Shown here: positions 11,480 to 22,185 of the stretch, piece by piece
How positions within the stretch are numbered: position 1 is the first letter of the stretch
Layout of the letters: each line of letters starts with the position of its first letter
Assembly: GCA_033439265.1 (NCBI GenBank)
Contig: JAVTVX010000017.1
Location: 6,842,001-6,906,000, forward strand
Length of the DNA: 64,000 nt
Direction: 5' to 3'
Source: Dillenia suffruticosa
Taxonomy: Eukaryota > Streptophyta > Magnoliopsida > Dilleniales > Dilleniaceae
Notes under the pieces: generated by a model
Databases searched by the model: none
Told to the model about the DNA's origin: nothing
Seen by the model: the letters and a program-made list of their open reading frames with translations, nothing else
Position numbers and translations under genes: made by a program

Positions 11480-12299
11480 CAAGAGCAGACCGGGGCCCAT
11501 TAAGGACAAATCCTGTCAAACTGAATTGGCCCAAGTTTCAAATGTGGGTGTCGAAGACAAATGCATCTATGTTAGAAAGTCCATTATATAGTTTGGGGCC
11601 GAAATTTAATAGCAAGCCCAATAAGAGTTCAAGGTCCAACAGCATCGACTAAGGTCCAAAGTGGCTTAAGTAAGCCCAATTGAAATTAAATGCAAGTCCA
11701 AAATGTTCATCCAAGCCCAATACTTCTCTCAGGGGTCAAGGGCCAAGGTTCAAATGGGTCACACTAAGTTGAAGTGGACTCCCATATAGGGCAAAAGAAA
11801 GACGGCAGGCTGCAGCCGTCACCCAACAGGATAATAAAATTAACCGTGGAACAACGGATAGTTGTTTTAATGGAATGAGATGATAAATCTTTTAATCAAA
11901 TTTTTGAGTTTCACTCGCAGTTTGGGTATAAAAAAAACTACGTTGAGAAGATAGACCCCTTAAATAGGCCATTGCAAGTTCCGAATAGAATTAATAGGAA
12001 TATAATTCTGGATATCAATTAGTATAGTAATCAAAATAAAATTAAAATTAACAAAGGAGATCGGGATTTTATGATGTTCGAAGTTGATAGATCCTTTTTT
12101 AAGGAAAATTAATTGACTTGTCTAGCAAGTTACAGAGTCTCGGATGATTGTAATTTGATGCGGGACTTTTTTTTTATTTGATTATTAAATGATCTTATAT
12201 TCTATTTTTTTAATTAAATTTTTTTATTTTAATTTTTTTAATGGTATAAAAATTTGAATATATGATCATCAGATTTGAGAAGGGGTTTATACCATTAGA

Positions 12300-12466
12300 C
12301 TGTTTCTTTGAGAATATCTTGATTTTAATTTTTAAAAATAAAAAAAAAAAATTAGAATAGTCAATCTCTTAATCGATTTTACAATACTTAAATTAGATTA
12401 TTTAGATAAAATGTAGATATTGATTGGTAGTGAGATATTTGCTTGCACAAAAAATAAAAAATAAAA
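12300..12466 (+). mobile_element. Old SINE relic
   Basis: The ATTAGAATAGTCAATCTC segment, the TAAATTAGATTATTTAGAT segment and the ATATTGATTGGTAG motif, followed by an A-rich tail (12450-12466), align with the relic at 16190-16380. The 5' end is undefined. Confidence 0.35.
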
Positions 12467-13383
12467 ATCTCAGAGCCCACTCTGAGTATGACAGTGCGTT
12501 TTGGGTCGCAACAGTTTGCTATGTGTATTTAGTGAGGATATGGTCCTCGTGATTTCTCGTTTGTGACTGCCCGTGGTTGCAAACATCGACGCCACCTCTA
12601 TTCAACAGAATTTTCTCACTTTTCTTCCAAATGGTGTCACCGTTCTGGCATAATAATTCTACGTGATTTTAATAATGGCTAGATAAATAAATAAATCTAA
12701 AACAAAAAAAAGTAAGTTCATAAAAGTTCGATCACTTGAATATACGAGAGAGAGAGAGAGAGAGACGTGCTGTTCAATAATAAAAAAATATATATATATT
12801 TTTTATAACTTTAATTTTTTTTATTTAAATTTTTTAAAAAATATATATGTTATTTTTGAAGTTTTAGAAAATTTTCCAAGTTTATATAATTTTTTTTTAT
12901 AGCGTGATATGGACATTTTTTTTTTTGTAAATTGGGTACAATTGCTATTAAATAATAGTTTTGAGGGTATTTTTTGTCAAATAAATCATAAATTTAGAAA
13001 ATTGTGAGAATAATGTTTTCAAAGTGATAAACAATTGGCCGGGAAGTTTTTATAATTTCTATAAATACAAATTTATAGTCGTGAGAATATTATCGATAAA
13101 ACTATTAAATCACAATCCAATGGTTAAGATTTTATGATCATCGGTATGCAAATCAGATCGGAGCATTCTACCATATACTCAAAAGAGATATACTCTACGT
13201 CTATATGGGGGAAAAATGATAACCAAATTGATGCCATGTCATATTTTAACTTAATTACTAAAAGAACAAACTAAATATTTCAACAAATTATGTGAATAAA
13301 AAGCCAATAATTAAACCAAAAATAACCGAAATCAATATGATACAAATTTTTATGCCAATAAATCTTAAAAATTAGAAAGGAGA

Positions 13384-13385
<2 letters not shown>

Positions 13386-13414
<29 letters not shown>
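13386..13414. repeat. (TA)n microsatellite
   Basis: Perfect AT dinucleotide repeat of about 29 bp, roughly 260 bp beyond the 3' end of the iron transporter-like gene. Confidence 0.9.
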
Positions 13415-13418
<4 letters not shown>

Positions 13419-13676
13419 TTTGTTATTATTCAAATTAATAGCGGGTTCAACCAAGACACTCTTGGTTGAACAAATGTTGTGAAAAAAAAAAAAAAAAACA
13501 GAACATTTCAGTTTTCATTTCTTAGACACAATTTCAACAAACAAAAGGGTGCTTTTTTGGCGCCCGGTTACATGCCCACTTCATTCCAAACACGAAAACA
13601 AAAGAAAGCCAAACTGATCCCCAACTTTTTTGACCACCCATCATGATTTACATTAAAAACAAACCAACAAAAAAGA

Positions 13677-14336
13677 CTAAATTCCGCTTGATCCAATCAA
13701 CTTGGTTAGCCCAAAAGTGATGGCCATGGCTAACCAACCTCCGACCAAGATTCGAACTGAGGACCTCACGGCAGGTGCTTTGCCTAGCGCAGCCCCCACC
13801 CATCCAAATACCACCAAGGCCAAAGTCACTGCACAAACCACCACCCCTAGTCTCACCTTGTAGTCTCTTATAAACGAGGCAGCTAACAATGGCACCATTG
13901 CACCCACAGAAAAGGCAAGCGCTGACGCTGCTGCGGCTTGTACTGGATTCGGCAAATTCTCTCTCTCTTCCTCATCACTATTCTCCTCTTCTCTCTCTCC
14001 TCTTCGAATACCATCTCTTTTCTTCTGAGCCAGCTCTATGTCTAGTTGAGAGTGGACCGAAGTAAACTCTCCTATAGCCATGCTACAAGCTCCAGCTACC
14101 AATCCTGCGAAACCAGAGAGGATCATGGCCTTCATGTCTTGCTTGACTGCTCCAACGCCCATCATCAATGATGCGGTTGAGACAAGGCCATCACTGGCTC
14201 CAAGGACTGCAGCACGGAGCCATTGTGCACGTTTGGAGTAGTCGAAGTCAGAGTCAGTGGTGGGCTGTTGCTCCATGTCAAGGGCGGGAATGGTGACTTT
14301 GGCATTATTGAGAGATGCTTGGTTAGTGGTTGCCAT
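13677..14336 (-). CDS. Vacuolar iron transporter-like (nodulin-21 type) membrane protein
   Basis: Single exon, 219 aa. Seen: the sequence begins MATTNQAS; DYSKRAQWLRAAVLGASDGL leads into helix 1 (about residues 35-60), SGFAGLVAGACSMAIGEF gives helix 2, and a charged cytoplasmic loop with runs of Glu/Asp and Arg follows (about 110-140). Three C-terminal helices come next (AAAASALAFSVGAMVPLL, LGVVVCAVTLALVVFGW, ILVGGWLAMAITFGLTKLIG). Known: the CCC1/VIT1 superfamily moves Fe2+ or Mn2+ into the vacuole; the short plant VIT homologues (VTL) of about 200 residues lack the long metal-binding domain of VIT1, and several are repressed under iron deficiency. The length and the short acidic loop place this protein in the VTL group. 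The ATG at 14336 matches the family N-terminus; an in-frame ATG further upstream (14477) would lie above the TATA-like CATAAATA at 14437-14444. Confidence 0.9.
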   Translation of the reverse strand: MATTNQASLNNAKVTIPALDMEQQPTTDSDFDYSKRAQWLRAAVLGASDGLVSTASLMMGVGAVKQDMKAMILSGFAGLVAGACSMAIGEFTSVHSQLDIELAQKKRDGIRRGEREEENSDEEERENLPNPVQAAAASALAFSVGAMVPLLAASFIRDYKVRLGVVVCAVTLALVVFGWVGAALGKAPAVRSSVRILVGGWLAMAITFGLTKLIGSSGI

Positions 14337-14436
14337 TAAAATGAAAAGGGGACAAAATGGAGAGATGAACCGAAGAAGAGAGAGATTTTGATATTGCAAG
14401 GAAAGAAGTGTGGAAGACACACGCCTTCCATGGTGG

Positions 14437-14444
14437 TATTTATG
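14437..14444 (-). promoter_or_regulatory. TATA-like box of the iron transporter-like gene
   Basis: On the minus strand CATTCATAAATACC lies about 100 nt upstream of the ATG at 14336, a usual distance for a plant TATA box plus short leader. Confidence 0.4.
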
Positions 14445-16189
14445 AATGAAGATGGAGGCGTGTGGGGTCTTGCCCACTAAAGTGGTGGGGGAGGATTTTG
14501 TTCATTTTTTTTCTTTCAGTTGAGCGATTGGCAGGTCTGATCCACAAAATAACCAATGTTATTTATTACAAAATGATAAATAGTGGATTTTTTAAGATTC
14601 TTATCGATATTAATTAGTCATGCGATTCTAATCGATATCGTTATTTTTTAAATTTTCAGAATTTGGTATTACTTTTCCTTTTTCTTTTTCTTTTTCTTTT
14701 TTTCATGTGAATGCATGTAATCCAAAGAATCTTAAATTGGAGAAGTAACAAAATCCTTGCGATTTTATGAATGACTCGCATATATTCTTCAGTTGAAAAT
14801 CACAGGCATAAAGGATTTGTATATGAACTAGAGAGAGAGAGAGAGAGGGAGAGAGAGGGAGGGTAATGCACATAATGACGGAAGTAAATAGAAAATACAG
14901 TTCAAGGAAGTGATTATTCATTCTATGCTTTAAGGCAGTTACAGCGGACGTGCAAAGGAAGCTATATCATGATAAAAGCATGACATAGAAACATGACAAA
15001 CATAGGAAACCCCACTCCTTTGTATTCTCTTCCTCCTTGCTCGCTTCCAGATGACAAAAGCAAACGTTTCAAATTTCTGTTTTCTTTTATTTATTTGCAT
15101 ATCTTCATATAGGTTGTTGATGAGGAAAAAAAAAATTCCTTATTATATATTTGCCTCTCATATTTTGTGAATACATATTTTTCAATATTAAATATATATT
15201 ACACCAATTAAGTAAATATTTTATGTATACGTCACGTATTTAGTTCCATTGAATTCTTAAAAGTCATTTAGAAGAGAAATGTCATGTATTGTTTTTTTTA
15301 TTGGACCACCGATATCTAAAAACTCGATTAATTTGGTATAACCAGTTGTGATACCCAATTAGGTGTCGGATCTTGCAATACTTACTTTTTCATTCCGAAC
15401 ACTTAAATCTAAAATTTTGTAGTATTCTGTCACCAGATCAAATATCGTTTATAACATATATTTTAACATTTGTAATAAACATATGAACACCACATTAAAC
15501 ATATATTCTGGAAATTTTTAAGGAATTTTGCAAGCACTCCTCGAATATTTTTATGGGGTCCTCGTCCTCATCATATTAGGTAGTGTCTACGAAAATGACC
15601 TTCATGATGTTCCGTGGAGACATATCCCACTCTCTAGAAAGGAAAACATAGTAATGGAATGCTGAAGAGGAGGGCACATTTGATACAAATTGTGGGAGAA
15701 AGATATTATTGAAAAATGGAGAGGAGTGTGGATTCCATGAGAAAGCCACCAGCTCCTCCATTATCAAATTCTTTCTTTCGTGATCTCATTGATCCTTCCA
15801 TTATCTTATTGTTCAATCTGTAGCTTAAGGGTCCTTTAATATTCCCACTAATGCCACAAAAAATCATAAATTCGTTCCACTCTTCTTTTCACAAGGTAAT
15901 GGTGGAATTAGCTAGAGTTTGGCGGTGCTTACTAGTATAAGCTAGTAAAAGTCTGTTTATTCATAATTAAGTTTATTCATAATATATATATATTATGTAT
16001 GTATGTACGTATGTATGTATGTATACCGTTGTAAAACCAACCATTATATTTTTAAAACTAATGTTTTTGCTGACAATAATTGAGTTTGGAATTTCAAAAT
16101 CATAAAGAGAGATTGCTGCTTTAGGAGTAGGACCAATTTAAATTTTCTTAAAATATCATCAATAACATCTTTAGTGTTATGATTATTAT

Positions 16190-16380
16190 ACTTTTTTTTC
16201 TTTTTTTTTGTATTAAACCAATCGATATCTGAAATTATATTCTGACTAATTCGGTTCGAATATTATCGAAACTAATTTAGAATGAGCTCTTCTAATATAA
16301 TTTTTTTATTTCTAAATTTCGAACTTGATATTTAATTAAAAAATATCACACATTTACCTATTAAATCAAGTGTTCATTGA
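16190..16380 (-). mobile_element. Old SINE relic with A-rich tail
   Basis: Read on the minus strand: a CACTTGATTTAATAGGTAAA head, AAGTTCGAAAT (box-B-like), GAAGAGCTCATTCTAAATTA, CCGAATTAGTCAGAATATAA, CAGATATCGATTGGTTTAAT, then an A-rich tail (plus-strand T run at 16193-16210). The 3' half matches the copy at 40525-40757. Confidence 0.5.
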
Positions 16381-17087
16381 TATTATATTTTTTTTTCTTT
16401 AGGATATGAAAAATATAAGTGTCGTAGCTAACTTGAATCTATTGATTTTGAAAAATAATTAGGGCAAAACTAAGAAGCAATATCACAAATTATTTTTCAT
16501 TTATTAAATTTTTTGAAGCACAATCGAAGTGATAGAAACGTGAGAATGAGCCAATAAATTAAGTGAACCCCTTTTTCCTTAGAATTATCGAATTCAAATT
16601 CATGCCTCCCATTAAATTATTAAAAAAAAAAAGTTTGAGAAACGGGACAATGGAGGAGGGAAGGTCGTGCTTTGGCCAATATGATGTATCAACTCAACTT
16701 TGACTTTTCTGCGGACCTGTCTTGCATTATCAGACGGCGCAATGTATAAAAGTAACGCGGTCAAAAGCAAAACCGTACTTTTCTCAGCAACATCTGGGAA
16801 CTGTTCGTTAAATCTTTTGTAGGCTTTGGTCACCCAATTGAAGATGATGGTCTGATGTGTAGACAGTCGTACATCCACGAGGTTTCAGTAAAGGGTCATG
16901 TGCTTTAACCTAACCAATTTTTTATTAGCATATTAACGATGAATTCTCCTGACCTGTTTTTTTTTTCATTTTCAAAAAGTCAAATATGAAATCTTGGTTA
17001 AGTAAACTCGTTAGAGAACAAGTTTGTGGTCATCTCCCGGTTCTTAAGCAGATTCAGCGGCCTCTGTTTTGTCTCTTCTGCTGACAT

Positions 17088-17250
17088 AAGTTTTATTTTT
17101 GTTTTCGCTATCGTTATCTGAACTTTATTCGATTAATCTGATTTGAGTATTATAAAATTTATTTTTGGATTGACTCTTTCGAATCCTTTTTCGCCTACTC
17201 AAATTTAAGAACTCTTGTTAAGAGATAGAGTGTCCGATCATTAAATCCAA
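17088..17250 (-). mobile_element. Old SINE relic
   Basis: On the minus strand it runs from a GATCGGACACTC head through CTTAAATTTGAGTAGG to CAGATTAATCGAATAAAG and an A-rich end. It aligns with the plus-strand relic at 11005-11183. Confidence 0.45.
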
Positions 17251-20200
17251 AAGAAATAAAGTTCTATACAAAATCCGGGAGCAAATCTTTGGGCTTAGAT
17301 TGAACAAGCCCTCGAGCTCATACTTTGCAAATTTCCTCGAGCCCAATGAGATAAACGACGGGAACTGTGAAGGAACCATGGCTTCCAAAATCAAACAAAT
17401 GGTCCATTTGATATATTTCTTTTTTTAATCCGTGGTTTTGGAGTCTTCTTCTCTCAGATTCTTAGACTAAGAGAATCTCTTCATTCCTTCCCAGGATCTC
17501 TCCCTCATTGCAAGCCCCTTCAGATTGAAGGCTTCAATTCAGGGTTCGCAATGTCCACTGATGATTGATGTTTAGAACATTATGTTCTCCTTCTTCAATC
17601 AATGTCCATAGATGTTCATTCATCTCTCTCTCTCCCTCCCTCTCTTTTGGTTTGATATTGTTCTCTCTCTCTCTTTTTCCCTGGACCATTCTATCTCAGT
17701 CTATCTTTCCATGAAATCGACATCAAAAGAGTCAAAGAACGCACATTAAAACCATATCAAAACTAAGAGGAATTGTGAACTGCTAGAATCGTTCAAAACC
17801 GGAATTGGAACTAGACGGCCCTTCGCAGTTCTTAGCCTAGTTCACCTGTCAATTTTGGGATTCAGCATGTTGGTTAGGTTTACAATGAAACAAGTCTTTA
17901 CAATGGAGATTGAGGTTTGAGCACAAGTCCCCTCCATGCATCGTATCGATCAGATGAGAATGGACCGAAGAACTGTTGGACCGTCAGACACTGTGATTTA
18001 ACTTCGAGCATATGCCCAAATGAGAACACTTGTTATGGGCTCCATCAAGCAATTCAATAGGACGCCTTTTGGATTGGGTTCTACCATCAGACGCAGTTCC
18101 GACCCAACCCAATTAATCTAGATAATTACCTAACATTCCTCGACTAGATTCAAAAATAAGGCTGTACAAAAATATAGATGAATATGGTTCTGGCATTACT
18201 TTTGAGTGGAAAGCAATAATAAAAACATATGAACTTTAATATTCAATTGAATTATTATAATATATTGAATTTATATAAAAAATTCATTATTACAAACATA
18301 GAAATAAATAAAATCAAATATACTTTTGATTTGATTTTGATACATAACACATTTTCAAAAAAAATCAAATATTTTTATAATATATAATATCTTTTACCAG
18401 TAGACTTGAATTTATATACCTAGTTAAATGGTTTGAGAGGGTGCACATTTATCATTTAATTAAGCATCTTAGAGGGGGCAAAAAACTATATTAAAAAATA
18501 GGCATATCAAATTTTCCACTTCAAATTAAACAATTTCTGCCATTTGATTTGCAAAGAGGTGTGCTAAAAAATTTGGTCATGGCTGATGAGAAGAAGAAAG
18601 AATTGGACAAATACTAAGAGCGGACACAAGGAAGTAGCTGCACCACCCATTACGCAAGGACCGCTTTCTTTTATTTTATTTCTAGATTTCTACTTAAAAA
18701 GAAATAATGGAGTAAATAGGAACGCCGCAAAACAGTTTTTCTATAATTAAATTTCTCTATATACTATATAAAAATATATTTTATATAATAAAATATTCGA
18801 TTTAAATTATAATAATTGTTTATTAAACTAATTTTGTTATCCCAACTAACTAAACACAAATTATATAACTTTATTCTCTTAACAAAAAATATATATATAT
18901 ATAACTTTATTCCACCGACAAAATTTACAAAAAATCATATTTGCGATTCTTTTTCTTTATTAATCTAAATCAGATAGGAAAATATATGTATTTATATAAT
19001 ATATAAATGATTTTTGAGTGTAGGGTTAGCCAAAAAGATATAATAATACGTGTATAGGTGTGAATGAGAATTAACGTCTACTTGTTTCAATGATAATATT
19101 AAATATTTTTAACAAAGTTTTCAAATTCAGATTTAACTTTTGAGAATATAAAAAATAGATGTTCAGAGAGTTCATTTCTTATTGGGTCTAACAATTAACT
19201 CAGATCGGATTACTCAAAATCAAAAAATTAGTTATGAGATGCTTTCGGTCAAGCTTAAAATAAATAAAGAAAAAAGAAGGTTGTGAATGTGATATTTCAA
19301 AATGTGACATACCAACTGCTAATGGATCTTCCCTCAATTGTGTTAAGGAAAGAGAATCAAACAGATGATAATCATATTAAAAGCATATTCCTGACGAAAG
19401 ATTATCCGAAGGCAGTTTTTATTGTCTCACAAGACTCGAGAGAGGACATTAAAAACTTGCTGAAAGGATTTTCTTCTCTTCCATGTGCCTGCACATGCTC
19501 CATGTACTGCTCTGCTTGGAGACCAGAGCATGAGGGTTTGTTTGACTTCTAAGGTAAGAAATCTGGACGAGGAAGAACTTAGGTGCGCGTTCTCTCCTTC
19601 CAACATATTTATAATTTTTAAGAAAAAATTTTAATGTTATTTTTTGTTTTAAAATTTTCTTTTGTAAAGCAATCAAAGAAAATCAAATACCCTCTAAACC
19701 ATTCTTTCCTCACAAAGCAAGGCACTATTTCTTTTCTTTTGTTTTCTTCACCCCCCACCCCCAAGGGCCCCAGACCTTCTTTACTCTCTCTCTCTCTCTC
19801 TCTCTCTCTCGCCCGCCCGCCTACCCCGACATGCGAACCACTATCCTTCAATAAACACCGATACCCTCTTCCTAAGGCGTATTTATATTTTCTAATTAAT
19901 ATATCAATTTTCTTCTTCGATTGATATTTTTTAATTTTTTTTCTTTAATTGATAGATTGATTGATTGATTAATTTTAAAAAGAATAGTACAGTTATCGGG
20001 CTATCAATGTCCCGTCGATAAAATCTCTATTCATAAATGAATATCTTTTTTTATTTAACGAATATAAGTAAAATTTATACATAGTTTCCTATTTCGAATG
20101 TTATATTGTCGATCAAAATATTCAAAGGTATATACTAAAATAGACAAATATAAAGTTTCTTGAAATATATGTAAATGATGAGATAACGAGTGCTTTGTTT

Positions 20201-20979
20201 ATCTTAATACATATGCTTATTCACATAATATTTTAACATGTTGAAATTTGATTCATAAGAAAACCACATGATTTCTTAAAAAAATAATCATATCAATATA
20301 TAAAGTCTATTAATCAAATTGTTTAATTTTTTCAAATTTAACTCTCTTTTAAATTATAAGTTTTTTAGTATATTATTAATAATAATAATTTATTTTCAAT
20401 ATAGTATATATTTATTATACATTGCTTTCTAAAATATTTTCTTACTTGGTGCCTATGTTGATGGACGCAAGAAAGAAGCAAAAGGAGCCCCAGAAGGGCC
20501 AACAAGAACCAGAGTCGGAAATGCAATGCTGTTTTTATTATTGCCAAAAAAGAATATAACATTAACAAAGGTAAGTTGACTAACGATACATGCGAGGTGT
20601 ACAAAAGTTAAGGTGCCGAATCTCGTAGCTCGGCCACATGCCACTAAAAGAAACATTAAAAAGTATAAAGGAGCACCTTTGAACTTTAAGCACCGTTCAT
20701 CATTTCTTCCCAGTTGCAATTTTTATTTTCTTCTTCTTTTTCTTTTTTAAGGAGTTGCCATGCATGCATCAAACTTTAACCCAACACCTGGACTAATAAC
20801 CTTTCACCAAATCTTCTAAACCTTTTTTTAAGTACCGAAGCGTTTCCAGACACGACAAATGTGGATAGCATTTTAGGTCGCGGGAATCTTTCCGAGTCGG
20901 TACCAGCCATTGAGAGAGAGAGAGAGAGAGAGAGTGTTCACATGCGATTTGCTTTCCTTTCTATTTTTACCTTATTTTG

Positions 20980-21125
20980 TATTTCCAAATTCATAATACA
21001 ATTAATTTAATTTGAATTTTTATAAAATTTTATTTAAAAATTAACTCTTTTAATATAATATTTTTATTTTAAAATTTTATTAAAAAATTTAACATACCTT
21101 CCTATTAAATTAATTTTTTGATCTT
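20980..21125 (-). mobile_element. Weak SINE relic
   Basis: AT-rich and strongly diverged. The AATTTAATAGGAAGGTATG head and the AAAAGAGTTAATTTTTAAAT block line up with 16190-16380, but composition alone could explain part of the match. Confidence 0.3.
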
Positions 21126-21514
21126 TTTGCCATGTTTGATGACTTGAATTGATGGACCAGTTTAGTTCATTATTTTATCTTATTATTATATTCTACTAAA
21201 ATGAGGGGGTGGGTGGGGGGAGTCATCACCTATAATGATACTCGGGTGATACCAAAATAATAGAAAATTAGTACTCTAATTTTATAAGATAAAAATTATT
21301 TTTAATAGACTAAATTACTCCTAAAGAAAAATACACCTAATCCCAATCTACACCTAATTGCATTTCAGAAGGAAAAAGTAAGGTTGTTGGGGTGGCGAAA
21401 TCACAACAAACGTTGCACTCTCTGTCATTGTTCTATTTTTCATAGGAACAGAGGCCAAAAAAATAAATAAATAAACAATTGGTTTCCAGAAGTGGTAATT
21501 TTCTTTTGTTAATT

Positions 21515-21523
21515 CTATATATG

Positions 21524-21560
<37 letters not shown>
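21515..21560. repeat. (TA)n-rich microsatellite
   Basis: TATATATG/TATATAA followed by an uninterrupted AT dinucleotide run, about 640 bp upstream of the bZIP start codon. Confidence 0.85.
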
Positions 21561-21562
<2 letters not shown>

Positions 21563-22185
21563 GAATGCCTATTTCAAAATGTTTACATTAAAAAAAAAAA
21601 AAAAAATCACTGTATCATTCAAGCCAAATATCTTTAATTTTTAGCAAATCAAGTTCCAATATTGTCTGAAAATTGCAATTGAATTTAATTTTTCTCTATT
21701 TACTAAGTATTCCAATAAATTTTTTAAAGGTGATTAATCATTTTTAAAAAATCTCATTTAATTAGTTAAGTTATAAACATTGAAAATTATAATTTAAATT
21801 CAAATATTTAATAAACAAATTTAGCATTTGTATATAAGCTTTCCAGTTTAAGAAATTCAAGGAATTTAGTTGTAGAGTGCTCGAAAGGTATTTAAATTTA
21901 AATTATTACTAAATTGATGGGGGAGGTGGGAAATTATGATAAGACATGAAGAGGTGTCCACCCTTGCGAGGTCACTATGGTTGATGTGTCATGCAGACAT
22001 TTTTATCTTATTACACTCAAAACCTAAAATCTCGAAAATCGTCTCATGTATGCCCTCACACTGACCAACGCTAACGTCAATTGACGCCCCTCTCTCCCAA
22101 AATTTTTTCAAATCGTCGTTAAACAAAACGCCGCCCCCACCACTGGAGTAGCAAAACCCACAACTCCACGACCACCTCTCAAGAA

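Larger units (their letters stand above)
6758..13676. other. Intergenic, AT-rich, with several SINE copies
   Basis: No convincing gene. Contents: the VQ 3' region; an old SINE near 8640-8820; a block at 9260-9660 with repeated TTTAGTGA/TCACTAAA words; a non-AT-rich stretch at 10100-10810 with a GGT run but no consistent frame; an old and a young SINE in tandem at 11005-11183 and 11263-11479; a cluster of GGCCCA/AAGCCCA words at 11490-11760; another SINE relic near 12300-12466; and a (TA)n tract at 13386-13414. Confidence 0.5.
14337..22185. other. Intergenic, AT-rich
   Basis: No supported gene. Two SINE relics (16190-16380 and 17088-17250, minus) and a weaker one (20980-21125, minus), short GA/CT repeats (14832-14860, 17623-17680, 19780-19810, 20910-20935) and a (TA)n tract near 21515-21560 are present. 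Short open frames at 16612-16878 (minus) and 19283-19552 (plus) have no ATG start and no recognisable domain. The last 200 bp form the bZIP leader and promoter. Confidence 0.5.

Noticed and set aside
13648..13836. Minus-strand frame overlapping the iron transporter-like gene
   Set aside because: Shadow frame of the transporter coding sequence.
16612..16878. 88-codon minus-strand frame with a hydrophobic centre
   Set aside because: Starts with GTG, with a TGA just two codons before it; no acceptor site, no family match.
19283..19552. 89-codon plus-strand frame
   Set aside because: GTG start, no domain, AT-rich flanks without promoter or splice signals.
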